Assembly: GCA_002505945.1 (NCBI GenBank)
Contig: DAWM01000056.1
Span: 1 to 9,424 of the forward strand
DNA length: 9,424 bases
Direction: 5' to 3'
Origin: Candidatus Woesearchaeota archaeon UBA119
GTDB lineage: Archaea > Nanobdellota > Nanobdellia > Woesearchaeales > UBA119
Of the stretch, positions 1-5,690 are shown one piece after another. Under the pieces are notes generated by a model, which worked only from the letters and a program-made list of their open reading frames with translations, did not search any database and was not told where the DNA came from. Each line of letters opens with the position of its first letter. The stretch's first letter is position 1. The position numbers and the translations under genes are program-made.

Positions 1-710
1 TAGTGGATAAATTCTATAGGTTGTTTGGTTTTGATTATAATGTTGAGCTTTCTACAATGCCTGAGAATCATATTGGAGAGGAACAAATATGGGAACAGGC
101 CACAAATAAGCTTATCGCTGCGCTTGATAAGAAAAAATTAGATTACCAGATTAATGAGGGTGATGGGGCGTTTTATGGCCCTAAGATTGATTTCCATATT
201 AAGGATTCTTTAGGGAGGAGCTGGCAATGTGCGACTATTCAGCTTGACTTTGCTATGCCTGAAAGATTTGGTCTTACATATATGGGAGAAGATGGAACAG
301 AGAATCATAGGCCTATTATGATTCATAGGGTTATTTATGGAGCGTTAGAGAGATTTATTGCTATCCTTACTGAGCATTTCGCAGGCAAGTTTCCATTATG
401 GCTAGCTCCTGTGCAAGCGATAGTGCTTTCTGTGTCAGATAACTTTAATCCCTATGCAGAGAAGGTTAAGAAGGAATTAGACAAGGTAGGAATAAGGGCA
501 GAGCTTGACATCAGGGATGAAACTGTGGGAAAGAAAATCAGGGAGGCGCAATTGCAAAGAATCAAGTATGTCTTCGTGGTAGGAGGAAACGAGCAGGAAA
601 AGCAGACTGTCAATGTTCGGGATAGTTATCAGAATAAGGTCTTAGGTGAGAAGAAACTAAAACCATTCATAAAAGAAATGCAGAAAGAGATTGAAGAGAA
701 GAGAATATAA
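1..710 (+). CDS. thrS: Threonyl-tRNA synthetase, C-terminal part (gene cut by window start)
   Basis: This class II synthetase charges tRNA-Thr with threonine in the cytoplasm. The readable 235 residues (frame from position 3; the GTG there is an internal Val) cover the end of the catalytic core and the whole anticodon-binding domain. Visible motifs are GDGAFYGPKIDFHIKD at residues 53-68, QLDFAMPERFGLTY at 80-93, and MIHRVIYGALERF at 106-118. The last holds class II motif 3 and a His (residue 108) at the position of the third zinc ligand of E. coli ThrRS (His511). The anticodon-binding domain runs from PLWLAPVQ (131) to the end and includes VGKKIREAQLQRIKYVFVVG. Full enzymes are about 640 residues, so roughly 400 are missing upstream. 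The anticodon-domain wording resembles bacterial-type ThrRS more than the classical euryarchaeal type. This is a judgement from memory of the family. Identity is very secure. Confidence 0.96.
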   Translation, partial: VDKFYRLFGFDYNVELSTMPENHIGEEQIWEQATNKLIAALDKKKLDYQINEGDGAFYGPKIDFHIKDSLGRSWQCATIQLDFAMPERFGLTYMGEDGTENHRPIMIHRVIYGALERFIAILTEHFAGKFPLWLAPVQAIVLSVSDNFNPYAEKVKKELDKVGIRAELDIRDETVGKKIREAQLQRIKYVFVVGGNEQEKQTVNVRDSYQNKVLGEKKLKPFIKEMQKEIEEKRI

Positions 711-726
711 TTCTTTTTTCTTTTTT
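711..726 (+). terminator. Oligo-T terminator after thrS
   Basis: Directly after the thrS stop lies a pyrimidine tract of 14 T and 2 C, with no hairpin before it. Archaeal RNA polymerase terminates at such T-rich non-template tracts. The tract abuts the stop codon of the opposing membrane-protein gene. The function is inferred from position and composition. Confidence 0.6.
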
Positions 727-1360
727 ATGATTTTTCAAGGTAGTTAAGAATGTTCTTCAGCGCATGTATTGCATAGTTGAAATGTCTATGTTTTTTACTT
801 CTCCCTAGAACAATAATCGCATGAATCAATTTGTTTCTTAATTCAATTCTTTCTTCTCTTGAAGGTTTTTCCTTGTAATCTTCAATCTCAGATATCACGC
901 TTCTTATTCCATCTATGCTATAATGTTCCGCAAACCTTTCAAGATAATGGAGATTTTTGTCTATAACATAGGATTTAAATTCTTCCTTAGCTGAATCCAG
1001 CATCTTATTCTTTATGTCATGAGAGGATTTCATAGTGGTAAAGGCATTCCTTTTTCTTCCTCTGTAGCTTGCCTCATGAAATACAATCTGAATTATTATG
1101 ACAGTTATGAAAATAAGATATGAAAGCTCAAGTGGCATCTCAAAATTGCTTTCGGCATTTATCTCTAAAAGGAAGAACAGAAGCAACAAGTCTAACCACA
1201 AAAGATTAACACTTTTTAGGAAGTAAATAAGAGAAACATCAGTGAGATCTTCAATTTTCTTCTTTTCCACTTCTTTCTTTGCTAGATAATAGGATAGGGA
1301 AAACAATAGAATTCCAATTATGCCAATCAGCCATGGAAAGTCACTATTCAAGCTAAGCAT
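725..1360 (-). CDS. Unrecognised three-helix membrane protein with cytoplasmic helical tail
   Basis: I do not recognise this 211-residue protein. It has three hydrophobic segments at about residues 8-27, 48-67 and 78-96. The cluster KKEVEKKK (28-35) after the first helix and SYRGRKRN (98-105) after the third suggest, by the positive-inside rule, an outside N-terminus and a cytoplasmic C-terminal part. That tail (about 97-211) is charged and probably all-helical, rich in Lys, Glu, His and Ile, with no cysteine and no motif I can name. The ATG start is well placed: a TATA-like element lies about 28 bp upstream, which predicts a leaderless mRNA. It converges with thrS and diverges from the small lipoprotein gene. 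No function is proposed. A helical scaffold or sensor-like tail is only a guess. Confidence 0.75.
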   Translation of the reverse strand: MLSLNSDFPWLIGIIGILLFSLSYYLAKKEVEKKKIEDLTDVSLIYFLKSVNLLWLDLLLLFFLLEINAESNFEMPLELSYLIFITVIIIQIVFHEASYRGRKRNAFTTMKSSHDIKNKMLDSAKEEFKSYVIDKNLHYLERFAEHYSIDGIRSVISEIEDYKEKPSREERIELRNKLIHAIIVLGRSKKHRHFNYAIHALKNILNYLEKS

Positions 1361-1381
1361 ATTTTTCTATATCCCAGAATG

Positions 1382-1394
1382 TTTAAATATATTT
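1382..1394 (-). promoter_or_regulatory. TATA element of the three-helix membrane protein gene
   Basis: On the minus strand this reads AAATATATTTAAA, centred about 28 bp upstream of the ATG at 1360. That spacing puts the transcription start at or next to the start codon, the usual arrangement for leaderless archaeal mRNAs. No Shine-Dalgarno sequence is visible, which agrees with a leaderless start. Confidence 0.5.
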
Positions 1395-1418
1395 TTCATT
1401 ATTTAATAATGACAAAAA

Positions 1419-1427
1419 CTTAAAAAG
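1419..1427 (+). promoter_or_regulatory. TATA-like element of the lipoprotein gene
   Basis: The sequence CTTAAAAAG is centred about 26 bp before the ATG at 1449, and the A-rich stretch before it could serve as BRE. There is no Shine-Dalgarno motif, so a leaderless transcript is likely. It is back to back with the TATA element of the divergent gene, about 35 bp away. Confidence 0.4.
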
Positions 1428-1448
1428 TCTTTTTAGAAATAGTTTCGT

Positions 1449-1787
1449 ATGGAAACCTCAAACTCTTTTGTGGTTATATGCATCTGTTTGATGTTTTTGC
1501 TTACTGGCTGCTCAAACCAAGACGAGGATTTAGAACAGAATCTTAATCTGAATGATTCTGTTGAGCAGAAAGAATCTAAAAGCGAAGTGGTTGCGAGTGA
1601 TGATGCGGGAAATGATTCTGTTGAAGAGCCTTCAAAGGACAAAGAGAAAGGCGATTCCCAAAGTGAAACAGCCCTGATTGAAAACCACTCTGTTGAATGG
1701 GTTGAAGAAGATGCCGAATTAAACAAAGAAATAGAGGGCACTTTATTAGATGAAGAAGACGATGTAGATTTAGGTAGTATGATATAA
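1449..1787 (+). CDS. Small acidic putative lipoprotein with NxSVE repeats
   Basis: This 112-residue protein is predicted to be exported and lipid-anchored. Residues 7-20 are a hydrophobic stretch ending in the lipobox LLTGC, with Cys21 as the anchor. The mature part has Asp and Glu at roughly a third of its positions, almost no aromatic residues, and is probably disordered. A short unit recurs: NDSVE at 35 and 55, and NHSVE at 79. The start is forced, because an in-frame TAG lies nine bases before the ATG. An oddity is that the n-region (METSNS) lacks the usual Lys/Arg, which weakens the signal-peptide call. The gene sits between a divergent membrane-protein gene and the convergent TFB gene, so it appears to be transcribed alone. 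Its function is unknown; an acidic surface-exposed tether would fit. Confidence 0.65.
   Translation: METSNSFVVICICLMFLLTGCSNQDEDLEQNLNLNDSVEQKESKSEVVASDDAGNDSVEEPSKDKEKGDSQSETALIENHSVEWVEEDAELNKEIEGTLLDEEDDVDLGSMI
1551..1697 (+). repeat. Three spaced copies of a 14-15 bp repeat inside the lipoprotein gene
   Basis: AATGATTCTGTTGA occurs exactly at 1551-1564 and 1611-1624. A third copy at 1683-1697 differs at three bases. The offsets are 60 and 72 bp, both multiples of three, so each copy encodes an in-frame NxSVE unit. This fits growth of the disordered region by local duplication followed by divergence. Confidence 0.6.
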
Positions 1788-1806
1788 ATGAAAAATAAAA
1801 TTTTGA
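1783..1806 (-). terminator. T-rich tract downstream of TFB
   Basis: Read on the minus strand just past the TFB stop codon, this is CAAAATTTTATTTTTCATTT followed by ATAT, with a T-rich core suitable for archaeal termination. It lies in the 27-bp gap between the convergent lipoprotein and TFB genes and runs slightly into the end of the lipoprotein gene. Confidence 0.4.
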
Positions 1807-1814
1807 TATCAAGT

Positions 1815-2738
1815 TTACTTCTTCTTGATTTTCTTGATTTCCTTTTCTAGGTTAAGCTTATCAAGCAACTCTTTATAACGGTTTCTTATAGTTACCTCTG
1901 TTACGCCAGCCACATCTGCAACCTCTCTCTGGGTTCTTTTCTCTCCGTTCATCAATGCGGACACATAGAGCGCTGCGGCAGCAATCCCCGTAGGTCCTCT
2001 TCCAGAGGTTAGCTCCTCTTTCTGAGCTTTGTTGAGAATCTCTACTGCTTGGGATTGGGTTTCTGCTGAAAGCTTGAGAGATGAGGCAAATCTTGCTACA
2101 TAATCAACTGGATTTGAAGGAAGTATCTTTATCTCAAGTTCCCTTGTTATGAACCTATATGTTCTTCCAATCTCTTTCTTGTCTATCCCTGAGGCTTCAG
2201 AAAGCTCATCCAATGTTCTAGGAACTTCATGCCTTCTGCATGCAGCATAAAGCGAACCAGCAACCACAGATTCCATGCTTCTTCCTCTTACAAGGCCTCT
2301 CTGAACAGCTTGGGTATATATCCTTGCTGCTTCCTCTTCTACTGAAGAAGGAAGTTTGAGATATGAAGAAACCCTTTTCAGCTCAGCTAATGCGAGCTTG
2401 AGATTTCTCTCAATAGCAGTGCTGATTCTATATTGCCATTTCCTTAACCTGAAGAACTTGTTCTTTGTCCTTCCTGAGAACTTGGAGATATCTGATTTTC
2501 TTCCAATCTCTGTTCCTAAACCCATGTCATATTGGGTATATGTCATTGGAGCGCCGGCTCTTTTTACAGCGCTATTTCTGTCGTCTTCAAACTCTCTCCA
2601 CTCTTGAGAGAAATCAATCATCTTATCTTCAATTACCAAGCCACAATCCTTACAGATGATTTCTCCTCTGTCTTTATTATAGAATAGGTTGATGCTTCCG
2701 CATTCAGGACACTTTTTAACATAATGCTGATTTTGCAT
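1815..2738 (-). CDS. tfb: Transcription initiation factor IIB (TFB)
   Basis: TFB bridges TBP bound at the TATA box to RNA polymerase and helps open the promoter. The 307 residues show the full family layout. The zinc ribbon has ligands C10, C13, C29 and C32. The B-reader/linker region contains QEWREF (45-50) and RAGAPMTYTQYDMGLGTEI (60-78). Two cyclin repeats lie at about 108-197 and 205-297, with the paired family motifs RGRSMESVVAGSLYAACR and GRGPTGIAAAALYVSA. Near the end, TQREVADVAGVTEVTIRNRY (269-288) is the helix-turn-helix that reads the BRE. The tail is Lys-rich (KEIKKIKKK). The start is supported by a G-rich Shine-Dalgarno-like stretch (GGGGGGAT) just upstream. The gene is monocistronic here. 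Identity is very secure. Confidence 0.98.
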   Translation of the reverse strand: MQNQHYVKKCPECGSINLFYNKDRGEIICKDCGLVIEDKMIDFSQEWREFEDDRNSAVKRAGAPMTYTQYDMGLGTEIGRKSDISKFSGRTKNKFFRLRKWQYRISTAIERNLKLALAELKRVSSYLKLPSSVEEEAARIYTQAVQRGLVRGRSMESVVAGSLYAACRRHEVPRTLDELSEASGIDKKEIGRTYRFITRELEIKILPSNPVDYVARFASSLKLSAETQSQAVEILNKAQKEELTSGRGPTGIAAAALYVSALMNGEKRTQREVADVAGVTEVTIRNRYKELLDKLNLEKEIKKIKKK

Positions 2739-2770
2739 TTTTATCCCCCCGAGCTCGAATAAAAAATTTG

Positions 2771-2790
2771 AAATAAATATAAAAGTTTCG
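2771..2790 (-). promoter_or_regulatory. BRE plus TATA promoter of tfb
   Basis: On the minus strand, CGAAAC (2785-2790) is directly followed by TTTTATATTTATTT (2771-2784), a good match to the archaeal BRE-TATA arrangement. Transcription would start near 2753, giving a short leader that contains the GGGGGGAT ribosome-binding candidate at 2743-2750. TFB would therefore recognise its own promoter. Confidence 0.6.
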
Positions 2791-2798
2791 ATATCTTT

Positions 2799-2867
2799 TT
2801 AAAAGGTTGATTTTATTATATTTAAACTTTTCGGTACTCCTCCAGAACCCTTGCTGATTTTTGTCAT
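2799..2867 (-). CDS. Candidate 22-residue small ORF upstream of tfb
   Basis: In the tfb / DJ-1 intergenic region an ATG at 2867 opens MTKISKGSGGVPKSLNIIKS and ends TF-stop at 2799. A palindromic AT-rich TATA-like element centred near 2899 lies about 30 bp upstream, as expected for a nearly leaderless transcript, and can serve both strands. The peptide is basic and Gly/Ser-rich, without a membrane segment. I do not recognise it, and random ORFs of this length are common. It may instead be part of the tfb upstream regulatory region. Confidence 0.2.
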   Translation of the reverse strand: MTKISKGSGGVPKSLNIIKSTF

Positions 2868-2893
2868 TGCCTTTGTGATTTACTTAAAAAAAG

Positions 2894-2905
2894 TTTATAT
2901 AATAT
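2894..2905 (+). promoter_or_regulatory. TATA element of the DJ-1/PfpI gene, possibly bidirectional
   Basis: TTTATATAATAT is preceded by an A-rich BRE-like run (TTAAAAAAAG). It predicts transcription from about 2925 and a leader of about 20 nt before the ATG at 2945. The element reads as a TATA box on both strands, so it could also drive minus-strand transcription towards the small ORF upstream of tfb. Confidence 0.5.
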
Positions 2906-2944
2906 AAGTTCTATGATTCTATTATCGGCTGATCTCAGGATAAA

Positions 2945-3463
2945 ATGAAATGCTTGTATGTGGTTGCTCAAAAAGGGTATAGGGAAGAGGAATTAGAGCA
3001 GCCGAAGGCTATTCTAGAAAAAGGCAAGATTAAATGCGATGTGACTTCTATAGCAAAAGGATTAGCCTTTGGAATGCAGAAAGGGGAAACTGAGATAAAG
3101 AAATCAGTGAGAGATATAGATTTGGATGAGTATGAGGCAATAGTCTTCGTTGGCGGCAAGGGTGCTCCCGATCTCTTGAATCATCAAGAGGTATTGAATC
3201 TTGCTGTAAATGCCTATGAGCGAAGGAAGTTGATTGGCGCCATCTGCATCGCTCCGGTAATACTTGCTGAGGCAGGAGTTCTCTATAAAAAGAATGCTAC
3301 TGTTTTTGAGAATGATTTTTCTATGAGATATTTCTTATCCAATAAAGTTAATTATGTAAAGCTTGATGTAGTAAAGGATGGTAATATAATTACTGCCGAT
3401 GGCCCCCAGAGTGCAACCAAGTTTGGGACAGTGTTGCTAAAAGAGCTTAAAGAAAGAAAATAG
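2945..3463 (+). CDS. DJ-1/PfpI family protein
   Basis: This 172-residue single-domain protein has the DJ-1/PfpI flavodoxin-like fold. The nucleophile elbow is GAICIAP (98-104) with Cys101. Glu16, in YREEELEQP (12-20), lies where the conserved Glu that holds the cysteine is found in PfpI (FEDVELIYP). FVGGKGAPDLLNH (68-80) and ITADGPQSATKFG (149-161) are the other family blocks. The residue after the cysteine is Ile, not the His of the PfpI protease triad (Cys-His), so classical peptidase activity is doubtful. The family includes proteases, chaperones, glyoxalases and deglycase-like proteins, and I cannot choose among them. Length is normal. It is followed 45 bp later by the large membrane protein gene, whose own promoter is not evident, so the two may be co-transcribed. 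Confidence 0.92.
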   Translation: MKCLYVVAQKGYREEELEQPKAILEKGKIKCDVTSIAKGLAFGMQKGETEIKKSVRDIDLDEYEAIVFVGGKGAPDLLNHQEVLNLAVNAYERRKLIGAICIAPVILAEAGVLYKKNATVFENDFSMRYFLSNKVNYVKLDVVKDGNIITADGPQSATKFGTVLLKELKERK

Positions 3464-3497
3464 GCTTTTTGACATTTTGCATTTTCTACAATCTCAT

Positions 3498-3503
3498 AGA
3501 GGG
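3498..3503 (+). promoter_or_regulatory. Shine-Dalgarno site of the 710-residue membrane protein gene
   Basis: AGAGGG lies five bases before the ATG at 3509. I see no convincing TATA element in the 45-bp gap after the DJ-1 gene, so translation from a shared mRNA through this site is the likelier arrangement. A T-rich stretch at about 3466-3486 could terminate part of the upstream transcripts. Confidence 0.45.
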
Positions 3504-3508
3504 TATAA

Positions 3509-5641
3509 ATGAAAAGCAAAGATGGTTTTGGGAAGCTAGGATTGATGATTTTTGTGCTGGCAGTAGTTTCTATAATCTTTCAGCTTCAGATAGTTAGAGA
3601 GATTCTTTTTATGTTTGGCGGAAATGAGATAATATATGGAGTGGTGATTGCCTTATGGCTTTTAGGATTCGGGGTAGGGGCTTGGTTTTCTTCTATTGCA
3701 GAGCTATCTGATAAACTCTTAAAAAAGATGATATTGCTTGAGGTCTTGCTTCCTCCTTTTTTGATAGTATTAACAAGGTTGATTAAGAGATACTGGATAA
3801 TGGGGATTGCAAAGGAATTTTCTTTTGTTATTCTTGTTTCGGCAATTATTCTTTTCCCATTCTGTTTGTTTTCTGGTTTTATCCTAGCCAAGGCCTCGTC
3901 AGGTCAAAAGAAGAGGCTTGTGGACGTTTATTTCCTAGATGCTTCTGGGAATCTCCTTGGAGCGTTCATATTCTTCTTTTTCTTGATTACTCTGAATACA
4001 TTAAGAACAGCTCTTTTTATTTCTTTATTATCCCTCTTTGTTTTCTGGTTTATATCTTTCTTTAATTCATCAAGGTCTTCTAAAAAGAAGCGAGTTAGTT
4101 ATCTTGTTTTGTTAGTTTTGGTTTTTCTTGTAGCTATATTATCATTTGCTCATTATAATCTGGATGGTTTGTTGCTTTCAGATGAGCTAGGTGAGCTTTT
4201 GGAGTTTAAGGAGTCTAAGTTAGGTAGGATTATGGTTACCGAGTCATATTCTCAAAGGAATTATTTTTATGATGGTGTGCCTATTGGGGATAATGCGACG
4301 GAAAGCAAGGCAGAGATGTTAACCCATCTTCCTATTTCAATAAACGAAGACGCTTATAATTTCCTCCTTATAAAGTCATTTTTTTCCAATGAGTTGAGGG
4401 AGTTGAGAGAACATCCTGGTTTGAATGTTTCAGTAGTCAGTCCTGATGAACGTTTGGTTAATGAAATCCTGGAAAGAGAAGAAGGCAGGTTAATGAGTTC
4501 TGAAAGGATAGAAATCTTTTCTCAAGATCCTTATAGTTATCTTAACCGAGTCATTAAGGAGGATTCAACTGCTTTTGATATCGTGGTAATTGGAAATCCA
4601 GGAATCTATTCATATAGGGACAACAGATTATTCTCACTAGAATTCTTTAGAATGCTTAGGAAGGTTGTTTCTATCAACGGTGTTGTGATAGTTCCGGTTG
4701 AAGCAGGAGAGAATGTGATAACAGAATCAAGGGAGGTTGTTCTTTCTTCAGTGTATAATGCACTTACTGCAAGCTTCCCGAATGTAATTTATATTCCTGG
4801 GGAAACTGTATATTTTATTGCCTCTCCGGGAAATCTTTCCTATTCTTTTATGAAAAGACTTGATGAAATGAATAATTCTTATGCAGATTCTATGCATCTT
4901 TCTCCATTGTTGGAGGAGAGAAGAATGGAAATGGTTAATGATTCTCTTTCTTTCACTAATCTGAAGAATCAAAATCTAAAGCCTGTTTCTTTTTATTATT
5001 CTATCCTTGATTGGTTTGAGTTGACTGGAAGCAGGCCTTTGTGGATTATTTTAATTTTGCTTGGTTTGACAGGTTTTATTATATTTCATTATGATTGGTC
5101 AGAGGCTCCGCTTCTTACTTCTGGGATAATGTCTTCTTGTCTTCAGGTAATTCTGGTAATTGTGTTGTCTGTATCAGTGGGCTATGGTTTTTATGGTATG
5201 GTTCTTCTAACCTTGTTTTTCATGGCAGGATTATGGTCAGGAATTTTTCTGGCTAAAAGATTGCTTAGGAAAAAAGAAGTTTCTTTGAAAAGATATGCTG
5301 TCCTTACAGAGCTTACTTTTATTTCTATTTTAGCGCTTCTTCTTTTGATAATTATGAACCTGAATGAATTTGTTGTTTATTCAATTTTGCTTTTCTTAAT
5401 TTTCTTGTTGGATTTTCTTGTTGGGTTTGTTATGGCAGTTCAGTTCTCAGCAATAGGCAGCTTGAGAAGGGAGTATGCTCCCAGAAATACCTTTTCAGCT
5501 GATGCAGTTGGTGCTTTTCTTGGTGCTTTTCTTTTCTCTATCTTTCTGATTCCTTTTATAGGTGTCATTAATGTTTTCATCATTTTGTTATGTGTTAAAG
5601 TCATTGGGCTGGTTGGTTTAGGGCTTGCAAAGAAAATATAG
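3509..5641 (+). CDS. Membrane protein with degenerate spermidine-synthase-like core
   Basis: This 710-residue protein resembles the fused membrane/spermidine synthase family. There are about seven hydrophobic helices in residues 9-215, a soluble core at about 232-505, and about seven more helices from 510 to 706. The core follows the spermidine synthase layout: ESKLGRIMV, then YFYDGVPIGDNATESKAEML (252-271), a Rossmann strand YNFLLI (283-288), HPGLNVSVVSPDERLVNEIL (302-321), and FDIVVIGNP with RLFSLEFFRML (356-383). The defining residues are missing, however. The glycine-rich GGGDG loop after strand 1 is KSFFSN, the YHE motif is KAE, and the catalytic Asp of the VDLPDP-type motif is replaced (VVIGNP). 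Aminopropyl transfer is therefore unlikely, and I read it as a pseudoenzyme. The helical halves share DASGNLLGAF (144-153) and DAVGAFLGAF (665-674), suggesting duplication. Its role is unknown. Confidence 0.75.
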   Translation: MKSKDGFGKLGLMIFVLAVVSIIFQLQIVREILFMFGGNEIIYGVVIALWLLGFGVGAWFSSIAELSDKLLKKMILLEVLLPPFLIVLTRLIKRYWIMGIAKEFSFVILVSAIILFPFCLFSGFILAKASSGQKKRLVDVYFLDASGNLLGAFIFFFFLITLNTLRTALFISLLSLFVFWFISFFNSSRSSKKKRVSYLVLLVLVFLVAILSFAHYNLDGLLLSDELGELLEFKESKLGRIMVTESYSQRNYFYDGVPIGDNATESKAEMLTHLPISINEDAYNFLLIKSFFSNELRELREHPGLNVSVVSPDERLVNEILEREEGRLMSSERIEIFSQDPYSYLNRVIKEDSTAFDIVVIGNPGIYSYRDNRLFSLEFFRMLRKVVSINGVVIVPVEAGENVITESREVVLSSVYNALTASFPNVIYIPGETVYFIASPGNLSYSFMKRLDEMNNSYADSMHLSPLLEERRMEMVNDSLSFTNLKNQNLKPVSFYYSILDWFELTGSRPLWIILILLGLTGFIIFHYDWSEAPLLTSGIMSSCLQVILVIVLSVSVGYGFYGMVLLTLFFMAGLWSGIFLAKRLLRKKEVSLKRYAVLTELTFISILALLLLIIMNLNEFVVYSILLFLIFLLDFLVGFVMAVQFSAIGSLRREYAPRNTFSADAVGAFLGAFLFSIFLIPFIGVINVFIILLCVKVIGLVGLGLAKKI

Positions 5642-5656
5642 AGGTTTTAACAAGAA

Positions 5657-5665
5657 TTATATATC
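5657..5665 (+). promoter_or_regulatory. TATA element for pelota
   Basis: TTATATATC is centred about 30 bp before the ATG at 5691, which predicts a transcript starting at or just before the start codon. A weak AAGGT at 5678-5682 could assist initiation on a longer read-through mRNA from the upstream gene. Confidence 0.4.
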
Positions 5666-5690
5666 ATTAGCAATTTTAAGGTATGCAAGA

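Noticed and set aside
1433..1741. 102-codon minus-strand ORF opposite the lipoprotein gene
   Set aside because: It is Ser/Phe-rich mirror coding of an acidic protein, has no promoter of its own, and overlaps a gene with a forced start, a lipobox and in-frame repeats.
1788..1850. 20-codon plus-strand ORF starting right after the lipoprotein stop (MKNKILISSLLLLDFL...)
   Set aside because: It looks like a signal peptide but lies mostly over the Lys-rich end of tfb, whose antisense naturally reads as Leu/Phe. It has no TATA or ribosome site of its own.
2821..2880. Possible tRNA or small structured RNA between tfb and the DJ-1 gene
   Set aside because: No cloverleaf, T-loop sequence or stable hairpin was found; the stretch is only moderately less AT-rich than its surroundings.
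2913..2948. 11-codon ORF whose TGA overlaps the DJ-1 ATG, a possible leader peptide
   Set aside because: The predicted transcription start (about 2925) lies downstream of its ATG, so it would not be in the mRNA.
3586..3891. 101-codon minus-strand ORF inside the 710-residue gene
   Set aside because: It is antisense to a clear membrane protein, rich in Ile/Lys/Asn by mirror composition, and has no promoter or recognisable motif. The same holds for minus-strand ORFs at 2968-3159, 4748-4972, 6087-6269 and 8485-8715, and plus-strand ORFs at 2356-2607, 2465-2659, 7093-7287 and 7199-7465.
5625..5690. Upstream ATG extending pelota by 22 residues
   Set aside because: It would overlap the preceding gene by 17 bp, and the added residues do not fit the family, which begins MKI near the Sm-like domain.
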